A stretch of DNA of 21,626 nt from Fomitopsis serialis (GCF_022376445.1 NW_025955539.1:1-21626); one strand, 5' to 3'; positions 1-9,889 are shown, counted from the stretch's first letter. Notes: generated by a model not told the origin, from the letters alone. Made by a program: numbers and translations.

Positions 1-1350
1 TGCCCTTCTTGGGTGAGCACGGGTCCGGGCTCGAGGAACTCGCGCCCGGGAAACAGTTCAGTGTCGTTCTCTCGATGCGGCTTCAGCTCGGTGGAGTAGA
101 AGGTGGGATGGATATTCATCCAAGAAGGTAAGTCCAACGTATATGTCAATGTTTCAAGGTGCGCCTCCTTAACGGTCCAGGGCCCGTCATACCGTGGAAA
201 GAATTTGGCCGCCCGGTGCTGTCCTTTTCGCTTGAACTCCTGTTGACAATTTTCGTGGACAACATGACTCGTTCGCCACTTGGTACGTAATTTCGTTTCC
301 CCGATGCGCATTCGCGGCTGCTGATTGGTGGACTTTCGCTGCCAATAGGCAGTCCTTCGCTTTGGCGATGTCGTTTGACACTGCGGACACGGCCTCCTGT
401 GCCGCTCGTATGGCCTCATCGGTGGACGCGAGTCTCTGGGCACCATAGGCGGGATCATCCGTGGTGACCTTCCAAACCTCAGCTGGAAATTCGACTTTCC
501 TGTGGACGCATTCACGGCCGACATGATGTGAAAATGAACTCGTGGCAGCGCGGCGACCCAGTTGCGCTGGTTGCACTCGATGTGAAACCGCAAGCACTGG
601 TTCAAGGTCTTGTTCGTTCTCTCACTTAAGCCATCGGTCTGTGGGTGGAAGGCTGTGGACATCTTCAGGTCGATGCCCAGGAGTGCGTGTAGCGCCTTCC
701 AAAACTTCGACACGAAGAGCTTGTCTTGGTTGGAGATAATTTTGCTCGGCAGGCCGTTCTCACAGAACCACTGGTCGAAAAACAGCACTGCCAAGTCCTC
801 CGCCGTGATGTCCGTTCGGGTGGGCACAATGCGCACATCCGAGTGCAGGTGATCCGTGATGGTCAATACACAATTGAACCCGTGATCCTCTGGCAAGGGG
901 CCCACAAAATCTATGGTCACGCTGTCCCCTCATTCGTCGGGTACTGGTAGTGGGTGCAGTGGTCCCACATGTTTTCCTGTAGACCCTTTATTATGCTGAC
1001 ATGGTCCACAGGCGGGTATGTATGCCTGCTCGAGATCACGTCGCATGTTGGGCCAGTAGTACAAGGAACGCAGATGCGCGTAAGTCTTATCTGCCCCGAA
1101 GTGTCCGGCATGATCGTGCGCAGTTCAGAATAGATGTTCTCGTACGTTTCCAGTCCTCGGCACCAGCAGACGCCCGCTGATGTACCAGAGTCCGTTAGAG
1201 GTCTCAGCCCCAGGGGTCGAGGCCGTGTTTGCGATGAGCTTTGTGCAGAAGTCATCATGGGCGTATCCCTCCCGTATTTGCTTCATGAGGTCTGCGTCGG
1301 GCCCAATGGCCAACGTTACGGCACACGTGCTGGCGCGCTCGTCCGCGAAT
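1..1350 (-). pseudogene. Gypsy integrase remnant, open at left edge
   Basis: The H-H-C-C zinc-binding region is recognisable (HDHAGHF, then C-G-P-C) near 1040-1110. The core follows with the first catalytic Asp in a TIDFVGPLP context and the Glu in LSERTNKTL. At the second catalytic site, where the family has S-D-R-D, this copy reads S-N-Q-D (723-734), which removes the acidic residue. The C-terminal WTVKEAHLETLTYTLDLP...HPTFYSTELKPHREND segment (about 60-210) is the usual bridge towards a chromodomain, but the window ends first. Several frameshifts are present. Integrase would join cDNA to host DNA; this one is inactive. Confidence 0.85.
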
Positions 1351-1399
1351 GTACCCGGCGGTAATCGCGATAGCACGTCGGCCACGGTGTTGTCCTCGC

Positions 1400-2640
1400 C
1401 GCGTATGTAGACAATGGTCAGATTGTACTGCGACAGGAACTCCTGCCAACACAGCTGTCTCCTAGACAAGTCGCGCTGGGTATTGAAATTCTCGAGTGTT
1501 CTATGGTCGGTGTACACGAGTATTGGCATTCCCAGTAGGTCCGTGCACCACTTTTTCAGTGCGCGTATGATCGCTAAAAGTTCCTTCTCATGTATCGGTA
1601 GTTAAGCTCTGCCCCTTGAGTTGCATGGAGCCGAATGCAACTGGGTGTGCCGTCTCCCAAGTCGCCCCGAAGCTGAGCATCGCTCCGGTGCGCCAATCAC
1701 TCAATCACATGTGACGAATATCTTATTGTCCCCAGGATTCTCGTGGTCTATCATTGTCAAGCATTCACGCGACACGACGAGCTGCTTTATGGCTTCGAAA
1801 GTGTGCTGGTGTATGTCCGAGTCGGACCACTCCGGGAAGTTGTGTTTGGCTTCCTTGGTCGTCAGCGGGTCAATATACGTGTATGCTCAGCAAGGTTGGG
1901 TAGATACGCTGCGATGTATCGTACAAGCCCCAGGAAGGCGCGCACGTCAGTAGAATCCTTTGGTACAGGCCAATTCAGGATTTTATCGACCTTTGTAGAT
2001 TGCGCTTCAATGCCACGTTGTGAAATCTTATGCCCAAGGAAATCAATTCGAGCAAGAAGAAGTGACACTTCTTTGGGTTGCAATACAGTTTAGCAGCCCG
2101 CAGCGCGTTGAGAATTAGCTGTACATGGCGAGCATGTTCCTCGACCGTGTGGACCAAATGACGATGTCGTCCAAGTACACATGGCAGAACTTTCCGATGA
2201 AATTGCGCAGAGCTGCTGTCACTCGACACTGGTGAATGGCTGGTGCGTTGCGCAACCCCATTGGCATCACCAACCACTCGTAGAGGCCGAGCGGTGTCGA
2301 CACGGCGGTCTTATGTACGTCGTCAGGATGCACTTTGGTCTGAAAAAGGAATTGGTCATGTCCATCTTTGACCAAATTTTTCCTTTTGCACAGTCTGCCA
2401 AAATGTCATGACCCTTGGCAGCGGGTGCGCATGGGGACTGTATTGTCGTTTAGCATTCGGTAGTGTTCACCCAGCGTGGCAACACTTGTGGGTCAGCCTT
2501 CGGAATCAAGAACGCAGGCGATGCATGAGCGGAATTCGATGGCCGAATGCGGCCAGCTTCAGGTGCTCCTGAATCAGCGTAGACCAAGCCTCTTTGTATT
2601 TACGGGGCAAAGCCTACCCGGTGCGCATCCTTCAGTTGAA
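1400..2640 (-). pseudogene. Gypsy reverse transcriptase-RNase H remnant
   Basis: Several overlapping frames together give a Ty3/Gypsy RT. Visible are an N-terminal RPSNS-like block near 2540, a [24 protein letters not shown] block (2115-2375 frame), the catalytic YLDD followed by IVIWS, and the thumb motif FLGHKIS...DKILNWPVP...FLGLVRYIAAYLPNLA (1862-2083). RNase H follows, ending in VYTDHRTLENF and the connector VADVLSRLPP (1125-1529 frame). The catalytic YLDD is intact, but at least four frame changes separate the blocks, so no functional enzyme can be made. RT-RNase H would copy element RNA into cDNA. Confidence 0.85.
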
Positions 2641-2781
2641 TTCACACCACACGTCCGTGGGCAATTCATCGGCATGTGGTATGGGCACAAAAACATCCTT
2701 GTTCTTTGGACCATGTCCGTGCCCAATTGGACAAGGCGCTCCTGTGCAGCGAGAACCTCGAGCGCTCGCGTATTGCAGCGA

Positions 2782-3342
2782 TTACATTGAGGCTTGACGC
2801 GGTGTGCGCATACCGTGTGTCACAGTCCTCGCGCATGTCCTCGTTGTCTCCACAAGCTGGGCTAACGCCGTCGTATGATCATCCACGAGCTGTTTGATCT
2901 GCTCGCGTAGCTTCGGCTTGGGTACAGGAGGTGGATCTACAGGTGGAGGAGACAACAAATTCCAGTTACAATCTTTGGGAACAACAGAATGTGCAGCGTG
3001 GTCGATGACAACTTGGTTACGAACAAGAAAAGGTAGACCCAGGATTACATCGGTGCAGAGGCCGGGGGTGATAATAGCGCGAACAGTTTGAGAACACCAG
3101 CGAAAGGATGGATTGGACAGGGAGAGCTTAACATACTGGTACAACGCGATCAAAACCTTCTTTCCTTCTGACTCCATGGCGAGCTCGACCCTCTCCAGTT
3201 GGGGCAGCTGACGCCTTTTCAAACCGAGTCGCTCGACTAAGTCTTCACGGACGAGAACTGTGTGGGAGCCATTATCAATCAGAGCTTGCATGCGCTGGGG
3301 CATGTCGGTCAGAGGACCATTTACCATGCAGGACCACAGCAA
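2782..3342 (-). pseudogene. Gypsy protease (retropepsin-like) remnant
   Basis: A 186-codon open stretch carries the retropepsin active-site neighbourhood, seen as ALIDNGSHTVLV (D-N-G in place of the commoner D-S/T-G). Downstream is a hydrophobic VILGLPFLVRNQVVID segment, matching the second conserved block (ILGxxFL) of Ty3/Gypsy proteases. A basic/proline-rich linker then leads toward RT. The protease would cut Gag-Pol in the particle. The open frame alone is no evidence of function, since RT and integrase of the same copy are broken. In the family as I know it, D-N-G is usual for this basidiomycete Gypsy group, so it is probably not a mutation. Confidence 0.75.
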
Positions 3343-3446
3343 GTGGGGCTCTCAAAAAGGGTCAGCCGGCACGGTAGACGGTCCCCTGCCTGACATGGTT
3401 GGAGGACATACCGAGTCATCATCTCCACTGTTGCAGTACAGATAGT

Positions 3447-4142
3447 GTTTGAAAGTCCAGTCCAGTCCAGTCTTTTGACCCCTTGGAGGAAAGACTGGGA
3501 CTGGGACTGGTCCTAGATTGACCCCAAAATGGTAGGACTGGGACTGGACTGACTGCGACCAGTCCTTTGCAGTCCAGTTGCCTCCAAAGACTGGTTGCAA
3601 CTGGTTGCAACTGCACATGCAGTCCCAACTGGTCCTGACTGGTCCTGACTGGTCTTTTGCCAGTTGCAACTGGTTTTTTCAAGTAATTGTGTCTGACAAA
3701 GTGACTTAAGCTACTGTGATATGGTATATGACCACAGGCAATGGTGTGTATCCCATGGGAGCATCACAGTTCACTGAGTTCAGTCCATAATGACTGATAC
3801 AGGCAAGGCATATGATGTCAGTAAGGGTGAGACAGGTATACCTACCATATTAGGCATAGGTGGAGGTGCATAGACAGATGATACATGTTGCCTAAATAAG
3901 CCACATCATCCATGTGTCCACCATCTGGTGCCTATCCTATGTATTACTGCTATTTATGACCCCAAAAACATCCCATTTGGCCATGTACACCAGCATATTA
4001 GGGGGGTGGCCAAAGACCAGTTGCAACTGGTTGCAACCAGTCTTTTGACCAGTCCCTCCAATTTGCCCAACCCTGGAAGACTGCAACTGGACTGGGTAGG
4101 ACCAGTCCTACTTTGACCAGTCCAGTCCAGTTACGATCCCTG
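3447..4142. repeat. GGACTGG/TTGCAACTGG repeat block, possible hAT-like relic
   Basis: Both ends (3447-3680 and 4015-4142) are packed with variants of GGACTGG and TTGCAACTGG. The inner parts of the two ends are inverted copies: AAAGACTGGTTGCAAC is near 3586, and its reverse complement GTTGCAACCAGTCTTT near 4031. The roughly 330 bp between them is unrelated AT-rich sequence with no coding. The right edge, read on the minus strand, begins CAGGGATCGTAACTGG, which resembles hAT termini. The left edge lacks a clear matching terminus, and I found no 8-bp target duplication. Dense subterminal repeats around a non-coding core suit a non-autonomous DNA transposon; the superfamily is uncertain. Confidence 0.5.
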
Positions 4143-4174
4143 AGGTACGAAGGTATCGTTCTTATGATGGACCA

Positions 4175-4445
4175 CCATGAAATGCCTTAGCAATTCCTCC
4201 AGAATGGCAGTTTGTTCCCACAGTGCACGTGACTTGCAGCCACCCCGATAAGCAGAGATAAGTAACTGTTAGTATAGGTTGCTTATCTGAGTCTGAAATT
4301 TCAGACTCCCAGACGACGCGACTTGGACCAACAGATACAAACAAATGCAGTGGCTAAGCGCTCAGTTATGGATATGAGGCCCATGAAACGCCTTAGCAAT
4401 TCCCCCAATAAGGAAACTGGTGAACATATCATGTGACTGGCAGCT
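4175..4445 (+). repeat. Imperfect direct duplication, ~70-bp units 206 bp apart
   Basis: Unit 1 (4175-4241) and unit 2 (4381-4445) share CCATGAAAYGCCTTAGCAAT at their start (25 of the first 27 nt identical). They share a second block, GTGACTKGCAGC, about 52-54 nt further on. The spacer between the blocks is diverged. They look like two decayed copies of the same repeat. Confidence 0.6.
4289..4308. repeat. 20-bp perfect palindrome
   Basis: GAGTCTGAAATTTCAGACTC equals its own reverse complement. A second, looser inverted pair, GATAAGCA (from 4247) and TGCTTATC (from about 4280), lies just to its left. It could be a dimeric protein site or a transposon end; nothing else in the sequence says which. 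Confidence 0.6.
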
Positions 4446-5120
4446 TGGTGGCTCAATGCTGCAAGCGCTCACACACTGTAGTGCCTATATAGTCTCAGCC
4501 AGTAACAAGGCATAGTATACATAGTATACTCATCTGATAGTCCTTCATGCAGAGAGTATACAGGGATTTTACTGAGTGCATACAGTGGCTGGCTAGGCCA
4601 GGAAATGCAAAATATAAAAATGCACATGTGCCTCTGCAGATTCAAAGTACTTGTTTAAGGCTGAAATATGTTCTGTATGCACACTGTGATATATATGGGT
4701 GGTTTAGGCACTGTGTACTGCTCAGTGATTTCTATAACAGAGCTAACAAGGTCAACAATGGGTCATTTTACCATCCATTGCCATATTGTGGCCCATGGAC
4801 ACCATGTAATGACCAAAATTGGGACTAAAAGTAACCATGCACTTGTCTTTGATGTGTCTGTATATTTCATAGATTTTCTGGATTTTTCTGAGCCCCAGAT
4901 TCACCAGTTTGTGTATGATTCCTCTTTGGGAAGGCAATATACTTCATATGGCAATTATGCAGCCACTGGCTTTGTCTTGCACACAGACGCAAGCACAGAA
5001 TACATATATGCATCTGTACTTACACTACCATCCTATGGGGTGTCCTCAACTACATGAGTAGTTCCTACAGTCAAGTAGCAGGCTTGTATGAATAAGCTCA
5101 CTGAGGTAACATCAGTGATG

Positions 5121-5736
5121 TGTTAGGATCGTGCGCTCGAGACGAAGTCCGAGGTCGGAGTTACGAAGTCCGGAGTTTCGGAGCGCAGTGGAATGAGGAC
5201 TTGGCGAAGCTATTAACAACGCCCCTGGGAGAACTCGACGAGGTCCTCTATTTGGACTTGGACGGAGGTGGACTATGACGGAGTCCGGAGATATAGTCGG
5301 AGGAAGGAGGAGGAGAAGACGAGAGCGAGAGAGAGAAGAGAGAAACTAGACAGAGGTCGGACGGAAGTCCGGAGTTCAGACAGGAGTTCGGAGGAAAGGA
5401 AATCGGATTGGTTAGACGAGGATAAACGAGATATTCGAACTGGAGTACAACAGTGCTACAGTTCGGTCTTTTATACTAAGAGTCCTAATTGTGAACGGAA
5501 GACAATAAGTCGGAGGAAGGGATACGGAAAACAATAACGGAAGACCGGAGATGTTAGTAACCGGAGTGAATACAATAAGCTAATTGTCCGTGCAAGATAG
5601 AGACCATGCGGTACGCTAATTGTAATGCGGGAGAAGATAGGCTAAGCGAATACAATTAGACCGGAGTTCGGAGAAACGGAGACGGAGAAAACGGAACTGG
5701 AGTTCGGAGGTGGTCTTGGTGGCACGGAACGTGACA
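5121..5736 (-). repeat. 3' LTR of chromovirus (left copy)
   Basis: The 616-bp copy starts TGTTAGG and ends GTGACA on the plus strand, so it has TG...CA ends on both strands. It matches 12078-12692 except for one substitution (ATATAG versus ATAGAG near 5292) and one base in a GA-rich run near 5335. About 25 CGGA tetranucleotides lie on its plus strand. Next to it inside the element (from 5737), the minus strand has only a short purine run, GGGAGG, where a polypurine tract is expected. Confidence 0.95.
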
Positions 5737-5810
5737 GTGCCTCCCAACTGGATCGAACCCCTGAGATCCATAGGCGATGGCAAGTGGCCGAGATCTGAGA
5801 TCTGAACGGA

Positions 5811-5816
5811 TATAAG
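5811..5816 (+). promoter_or_regulatory. Candidate TATA box for the antisense accessory gene
   Basis: TATAAG lies 75 bp inside the left LTR and 94 bp before the ATG at 5905, followed by a pyrimidine-rich leader (CTTGACCTCCACTCCCCACC and on), a usual fungal promoter layout. No experimental start is known. Confidence 0.45.
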
Positions 5817-5904
5817 GCTGAAAATTTTCGGAGTCCGCATCTTCACAACTTGACCTCCACTCCCCACCATCTCCTCGCCACTCCCGTACTCCGTTGCCCC
5901 CACC

Positions 5905-6894
5905 ATGTCCGACGCTGTCACCCACAACCCCGACCCCGCCGCCGACGACATCGAGGAGCTGGAGAAGAGGCTCAACGCAGCGAAGGCCGCAAAGGAGGCG
6001 CGACGTCGCGCGGAGGCCGAGGCGAAGGAGAAGGCGGAGGCCGAGGCAAAGGCGCGTGCGGAAGCGGAGGAGCGGGAGCGGAAGGAGGCGGAGGAGCGCG
6101 CTAAGCGCATCGAGGCGGAGCAGAGGGCGAGTGCGGCGGCGGAGGAGAAGGCCGTGGAGGAAAAGAGGGCGGAGGAGTTGAGGAAGGCGCGGGCGGAGAA
6201 GCGGAAGGCAACGGAGGAGCCGGAGTCGTCCGGAGTGATCCAGTGAGTACCCAATGCCATGGTCCGGGATTCGGGGCTAAGGGAAAACAGCACGGAGTGC
6301 GACCGGTGCCGGGTCAAGGGCCTGGAGTGCGTCTTCGAGAACGTGGGACGCAAGAAGTCCTGCGTCGCATGCCAGCGCGACAAGGCGGCATGCAAGGGTT
6401 CGACGGAGAAGCCGGAGACGACCCGGAAGAGGACGAAGAAGGCCGAAGAGTCGGAGCCGAAGAAGAGGTCGGCGAAGAAGTCGAAGTCCGTGGTCGCGGA
6501 CTCCGACGTGGAGATGATGCCGGAGCCGGAGGCCGGATCCTCCAAGAAGATGGCCGTGGCTCAGGAGTATGAGATGCTCCTGAGCGATGGTCGTCGGATC
6601 TGGCAGCGGGACTCGAGCTCCGGGATGACGAGCGCGGAGTTGCTCGAGGCCCTCCTGGTGGAGGTCCAGGGACTCCGTCGCGAAGTCCGGGAGGCGCGGA
6701 CGGAGTGGAAGAAGGAGTCGTACCGGAGGGAGAGGGTGGTCGCCCACCACTTTGCGGGAATGGTGGAGAAGCTGGAGAAGATCGCGGAGCCGGAGAAGCT
6801 CCAGGAGATGGAGGAGGAGGAAGCGGAGTCGTCGGACTCCGACAGCGAGTACGACCCGGAGAACGAGGAGAGGTCGGGTAGTGAGGACGAGTAG
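5905..6894 (+). CDS. Antisense accessory gene of the chromovirus: coiled-coil Zn2Cys6-like nuclear protein
   Basis: Two exons, 5905-6242 and 6291-6894. The 48-bp intron (donor GTGAGT, acceptor ACAG, CTAAG near the 3' end) joins two open frames exactly and gives 313 aa. Without splicing, a TGA stops exon 1 at 6244. The ATG has a CCCCCACC context. Residues about 18-105 are a Glu/Lys/Ala/Arg-rich coiled coil. Cys116, 119, 126, 137, 140 and 147 have CX2CX6CX10CX2CX6C spacing, an exact Zn2Cys6 pattern that straddles the region just after the intron. A basic NLS-like tract (RKRTKK, KKRSAKKSK) follows, then a second helical region and a strongly acidic Ser-rich tail that ends in SGSEDE. The protein is probably a nuclear DNA-binding or chromatin protein carried by the element. 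No gag or pol role is visible, and I recognise no named orthologue. Confidence 0.85.
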
Positions 6895-6985
6895 AATACG
6901 GGCACAGCCCCAAAATTGTTTTTCTTTTTCCTTCAATGTAACTCCGGTGTGGTCCTGCCCGTAAGAATTGCAACGGAGTCGGAGA

Positions 6986-8540
6986 CTACGGAAGTGAGGC
7001 TAAAGGTCCGGGTTTCGTCGGATATGCGGCGTGAAAGTCTGAGACGAGCTCCGCAGCGTTTTCGAGTTCCGTGGCGAGAATCCAGGAGGTTTCCTCGTCA
7101 GTTCCTTCGTAACCAGCCCAGCGTACATAGTATAATAACTGGCAGGCGCGACGTCGACGATCAATCTTGGAGTCCAGGATTTCGGAGATCTCGAACTCCG
7201 GTTCTCCGTCGATAAGGACTGGCGGAGGTGGAGACTGAACCCGTCCTGGTATGGTGTTCGGAGTTGCGGGCTCGAGCTGTGAGACGTGGAAGACTGGGTG
7301 AACAGCACGCATAGTGTCTGGGAGTCGAAGAGTGAAGGAATGTGAACCGGCTTGGGCGATAATGGTATAAGGTCCTAGGTTCTTTTCGGAGAACTTCTTT
7401 GCGGGACGTGTGGAGCGGAAATGTTCGGCTTTGACGAAGACGGTATCTCCGACCTTAAGGTCCGGAGCCGGAAGCCGGTGTTTGTCCGCTTGGACCTGGT
7501 ACCGGGCTTGGGCCTGAACGATATTCGTCCGGAGCAAGGTATGGAGTTCGTCTAAGTCGACGACAAACTCGCGTGCGCGCGCGGAAGTGAGATCGCGTTC
7601 GGGATGAACAGCGAGGGCCGGATTGTAACCCTTGTTGGCGAAGAAGGGCGAAATTCCGGTGGTCGCATTCGGAGCATTGTTGTAAGCAAACTCCGCAAGG
7701 GGCAGGAGACGCGACCAGTTGTCCTGCTGGTAGTTGCAGTAGACCCGGATGTACTGTTCCAGGGTCTGGTTGACTCGTTCGGTTTGGCCGTCGCCTTCCG
7801 GATGATAACCGGAGGTGAAGTGAAGGCGCATGTCGAGGGCTTTACCGAGTGAGCGGAAGAAATGGGACACGAACTCCGAGCCCCGATCGGAGGTAACGTG
7901 CGAGGGAACTCCGTGCTTGGAGAATACATGGAGGACGAAGAGGTCCGCAAGTTCCGGAGCGGTAAGGGTGTCGTGCGTAGGTATGAAAATGGACTGCTTG
8001 GTGAGGCGGTCGACTACGACGAGGATGGCGGTGAAACCATCGGAGTCCGGAAGCTGCTCGATGAGGTCCATGGAGATGGAGTTCCAGGGTCGCTCGGGGA
8101 TTGGGAGTTGTTTGAGCGTGCCATAAGGAAGATGACGGGGGACTTTGGCTCGTGCACAGACGGTACAGGACTTGCAGTAGTCTCGGACGAAGAGACGGAG
8201 TCCGGGCCAGGAATAGTCCCGGAGTATGAGGGCTTGCGTCTTGTTCTGACCGTAGTGTCCAGCGGTCGGATGGTCGTGACGGGATCGGAGTACCCGGAGA
8301 CGGAGATCGTCCACGTCCGGTACGTAGATGTGACCACTAAGACGCAGGAAGCCTTCTTCGTCGATGGACCAGCGTGCGTTGTCGCCCTGAGAGGCCAGAG
8401 CGAGTCCGGCAGCGAGCTCAGAGTCAGGGAAGGAGGCGGACTGAGCAGTCCGGATGTCGGAACGGAGTAGATGTTCGTCGTGGATGAGGGATGCGCGGAG
8501 GACTGGTTCTCGGAGAATGGTTGCCCGGAGAGAGGAGCGA
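6986..8540 (-). CDS. Chromovirus integrase with C-terminal chromodomain
   Basis: The frame is open from about 8590 to the stop at 6986. It shows the H-H-C-C zinc finger (HDHPTAGHYG...CKSCTVC). The D,D-35-E core has its Asp residues in SISMDLIEQLPDSDG and TSDRGSEF and its Glu in GDGQTERVNQTLEQY. Then comes a GPY/F-like module (GDTVFVKAEHFRSTRPAKKFSEKNLGPY, described in parts) and HPVFHVSQLEP. The end is a chromodomain: EFEISEILDSK, YYVRWAGY, ETSWI. Such chromodomains direct integration to marked chromatin in chromoviruses. The final 440 codons are unbroken, and all catalytic residues are present. It ends 92 bp from the end of the convergent plus-strand gene. Confidence 0.92.
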
Positions 8541-9889
8541 GCTGTTCCTGCGTGAAAACAGGTCGGAAGTTGTGTGGGTTGACGACGGAGTAGTCACTAT
8601 CCCCCTCTTTTGGGTAGACATCCCAACGGCGCGTGAGTGCGTCGGGTTTGCTTCCGAGTTTTCCGGGGCGGAATCGGATGATCATATTGAACTGCGAGAG
8701 GAACTCCGACCAACGCGCTTGACGTCGCGTCAGGAGTTTTGTGGTAGCGAAGTATTCGAGGTTCTTGTGGTCCGTGACAACGTCGACCGGAGATTCGGAG
8801 CCTTCGAGATAATGCCGCCACGTCTTGAAGGCTTCAAAAATAGCCAAGAGTTCCTTATCGTGAGTGTCGTAGTTCAGTTCCGCACCAGTCAAGGTCCGAG
8901 AGTGAAAAGCGATCGGGTGGATTTCCCCGGAGTCCGCGGTAATGGACAATATTCCGGCGATTGCGTAGTCCGACGCATCGGTCTCGACGGTGATCTGCTT
9001 GTCGGGGATCCAGTGGTGCAGGATCGGAGCGGTGGTGAAAGCCTGCTTTAGCTCGTTGAACGCCTTACGGCAGTCCTCGGAGAAATTCCAGGCAACGGAT
9101 TTCCGGGTGAGTCGGGTGAGCGGTAGGACGATTTCGGAGTAATTGTGAATGAACCGGCGGTAGAAATTGGCGAAGCCGAGAAACGATTGAACGTCTCGGA
9201 CTTTGCGGGGTTCCGGCCAGTCCAGAATCGCCTTGACCTTAGACTCAGCCATGGTTAGACCGTCAGCGGAGAGGATGTACCCGAGGTACTCGACGGAATC
9301 GGCGTGAAATTCGCACTTGTCCGCACGAGCGTAGAGGTGATGCTTTCGGAGCCGCCGGAGTACTTCCTTGACGTGTTTCCGGTGGTCCTCGGGGTTATCG
9401 GAATAGATGAGAATGTCGTCGAGATAAACCACGACGTGAACGTCGAGTAGGTCGGAAAAAATCTCGTTGACAAAACGCTGAAACGCCGCCGGGGCGTTGG
9501 AAAGTCCGAAGGGCATGACTTGCCATTCAAAGGATCCGTATCGAGTTCGGAACGCGGTCTTCCACTCGTCTCCCGGAGCAATCCGGACAAGGTTGTAGGC
9601 GTGCCGGAGGTCAATCTTGGTATAGATTCTGGCCTTCCGAGGACTGTCCAGGAGATCGGAGATGAGGGGAAGAGGATAGCGGTCCTTCCGGGTGATTTTA
9701 TTCAAACCCCGGTAGTCGACACAGAGCGAAGCGACCCGTCTTTCTTCTTGACGAAGAGGACCGGAGCTCCGCACGGAGATTGGAAGGGCGGATGAAACCA
9801 GAGCGGAGGTTCTCGTCAATGTACTCTCGGAGAGTGTCGAGCTCTAGCTTGGACAAGGAATAGATAGGTCCGAGGGGTGGAACAGCGCG
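8536..9889 (-). pseudogene. Chromovirus reverse transcriptase-RNase H (frames broken)
   Basis: After breaks near 9885, 9780 and 9727, a long frame runs without interruption. It carries [51 protein letters not shown], the catalytic YLDD (9426-9415) and LGYILSADGL. RNase H follows, with TVETDASDYAIAGIL, DKELLAI and VVTDHKNLEYF, and then the connector SKPDALTRRWD. All catalytic positions I can identify are intact. The frame meets the integrase frame near 8535, where a further 1-nt shift separates them. RT-RNase H makes cDNA from element RNA in the particle. The breaks may be sequencing artefacts. Confidence 0.92.

Larger units (their letters stand above)
1..3445 (-). mobile_element. Degenerate Ty3/Gypsy LTR retrotransposon, truncated
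   Basis: Read on the minus strand, the stretch gives the Ty3/Gypsy pol order: retropepsin-like protease (about 3342-2782), reverse transcriptase (about 2640-1862), RNase H (about 1860-1400) and integrase (about 1350 to the left edge). No single frame stays open; homology jumps between frames many times, so this copy is dead. The 3' end (after the integrase C-terminal part, any chromodomain and the 3' LTR) lies beyond the window. Upstream of the protease only a few residues of gag-like sequence remain before the GGACTGG-repeat block at about 3447, so gag and the 5' LTR are missing. It is a different family from the chromovirus at 5121-12692, because its protease and RT motifs differ clearly. 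Confidence 0.9.
4143..5120. other. AT-rich stretch without a supported gene
   Basis: Open frames here (the longest is 4668-5057, plus strand) show no recognisable domain and have the composition of intergenic DNA. The stretch holds an imperfect direct duplication (4175-4241 and 4381-4445) and a perfect palindrome at 4289-4308, listed separately. It ends at the chromovirus LTR. Confidence 0.6.

Noticed and set aside
4668..5057. 129-codon plus-strand frame as a gene
   Set aside because: There is no recognisable domain, intergenic-like composition and no upstream signals.
5737..5772. tRNA-like B-box (GGTTCGATCC) on the minus strand next to the LTR
   Set aside because: The flanking bases do not form a T-stem, and no A-box or acceptor pairing is found.
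5616..6545. 309-codon minus-strand open frame, Ser/Ala/Phe-rich
   Set aside because: It is antisense to the Zn2Cys6 gene, and its composition mirrors the Glu/Lys/Ala codons of that gene. It has no domain and runs into the LTR.
5905..6894. Two separate small genes (5905-6246 and 6259-6894)
   Set aside because: A 48-bp intron with good signals joins them in frame, and the first Cys pair follows directly after the junction, so one spliced gene is the simpler reading.
6277..6973. Two overlapping 219-codon minus-strand frames
   Set aside because: They are shadows of the plus-strand gene; Leu/Arg- or Pro/Ser-rich with no family features.
7862..8470. 202-codon plus-strand frame
   Set aside because: It lies wholly antisense to the integrase, whose zinc finger and catalytic motifs are clear.
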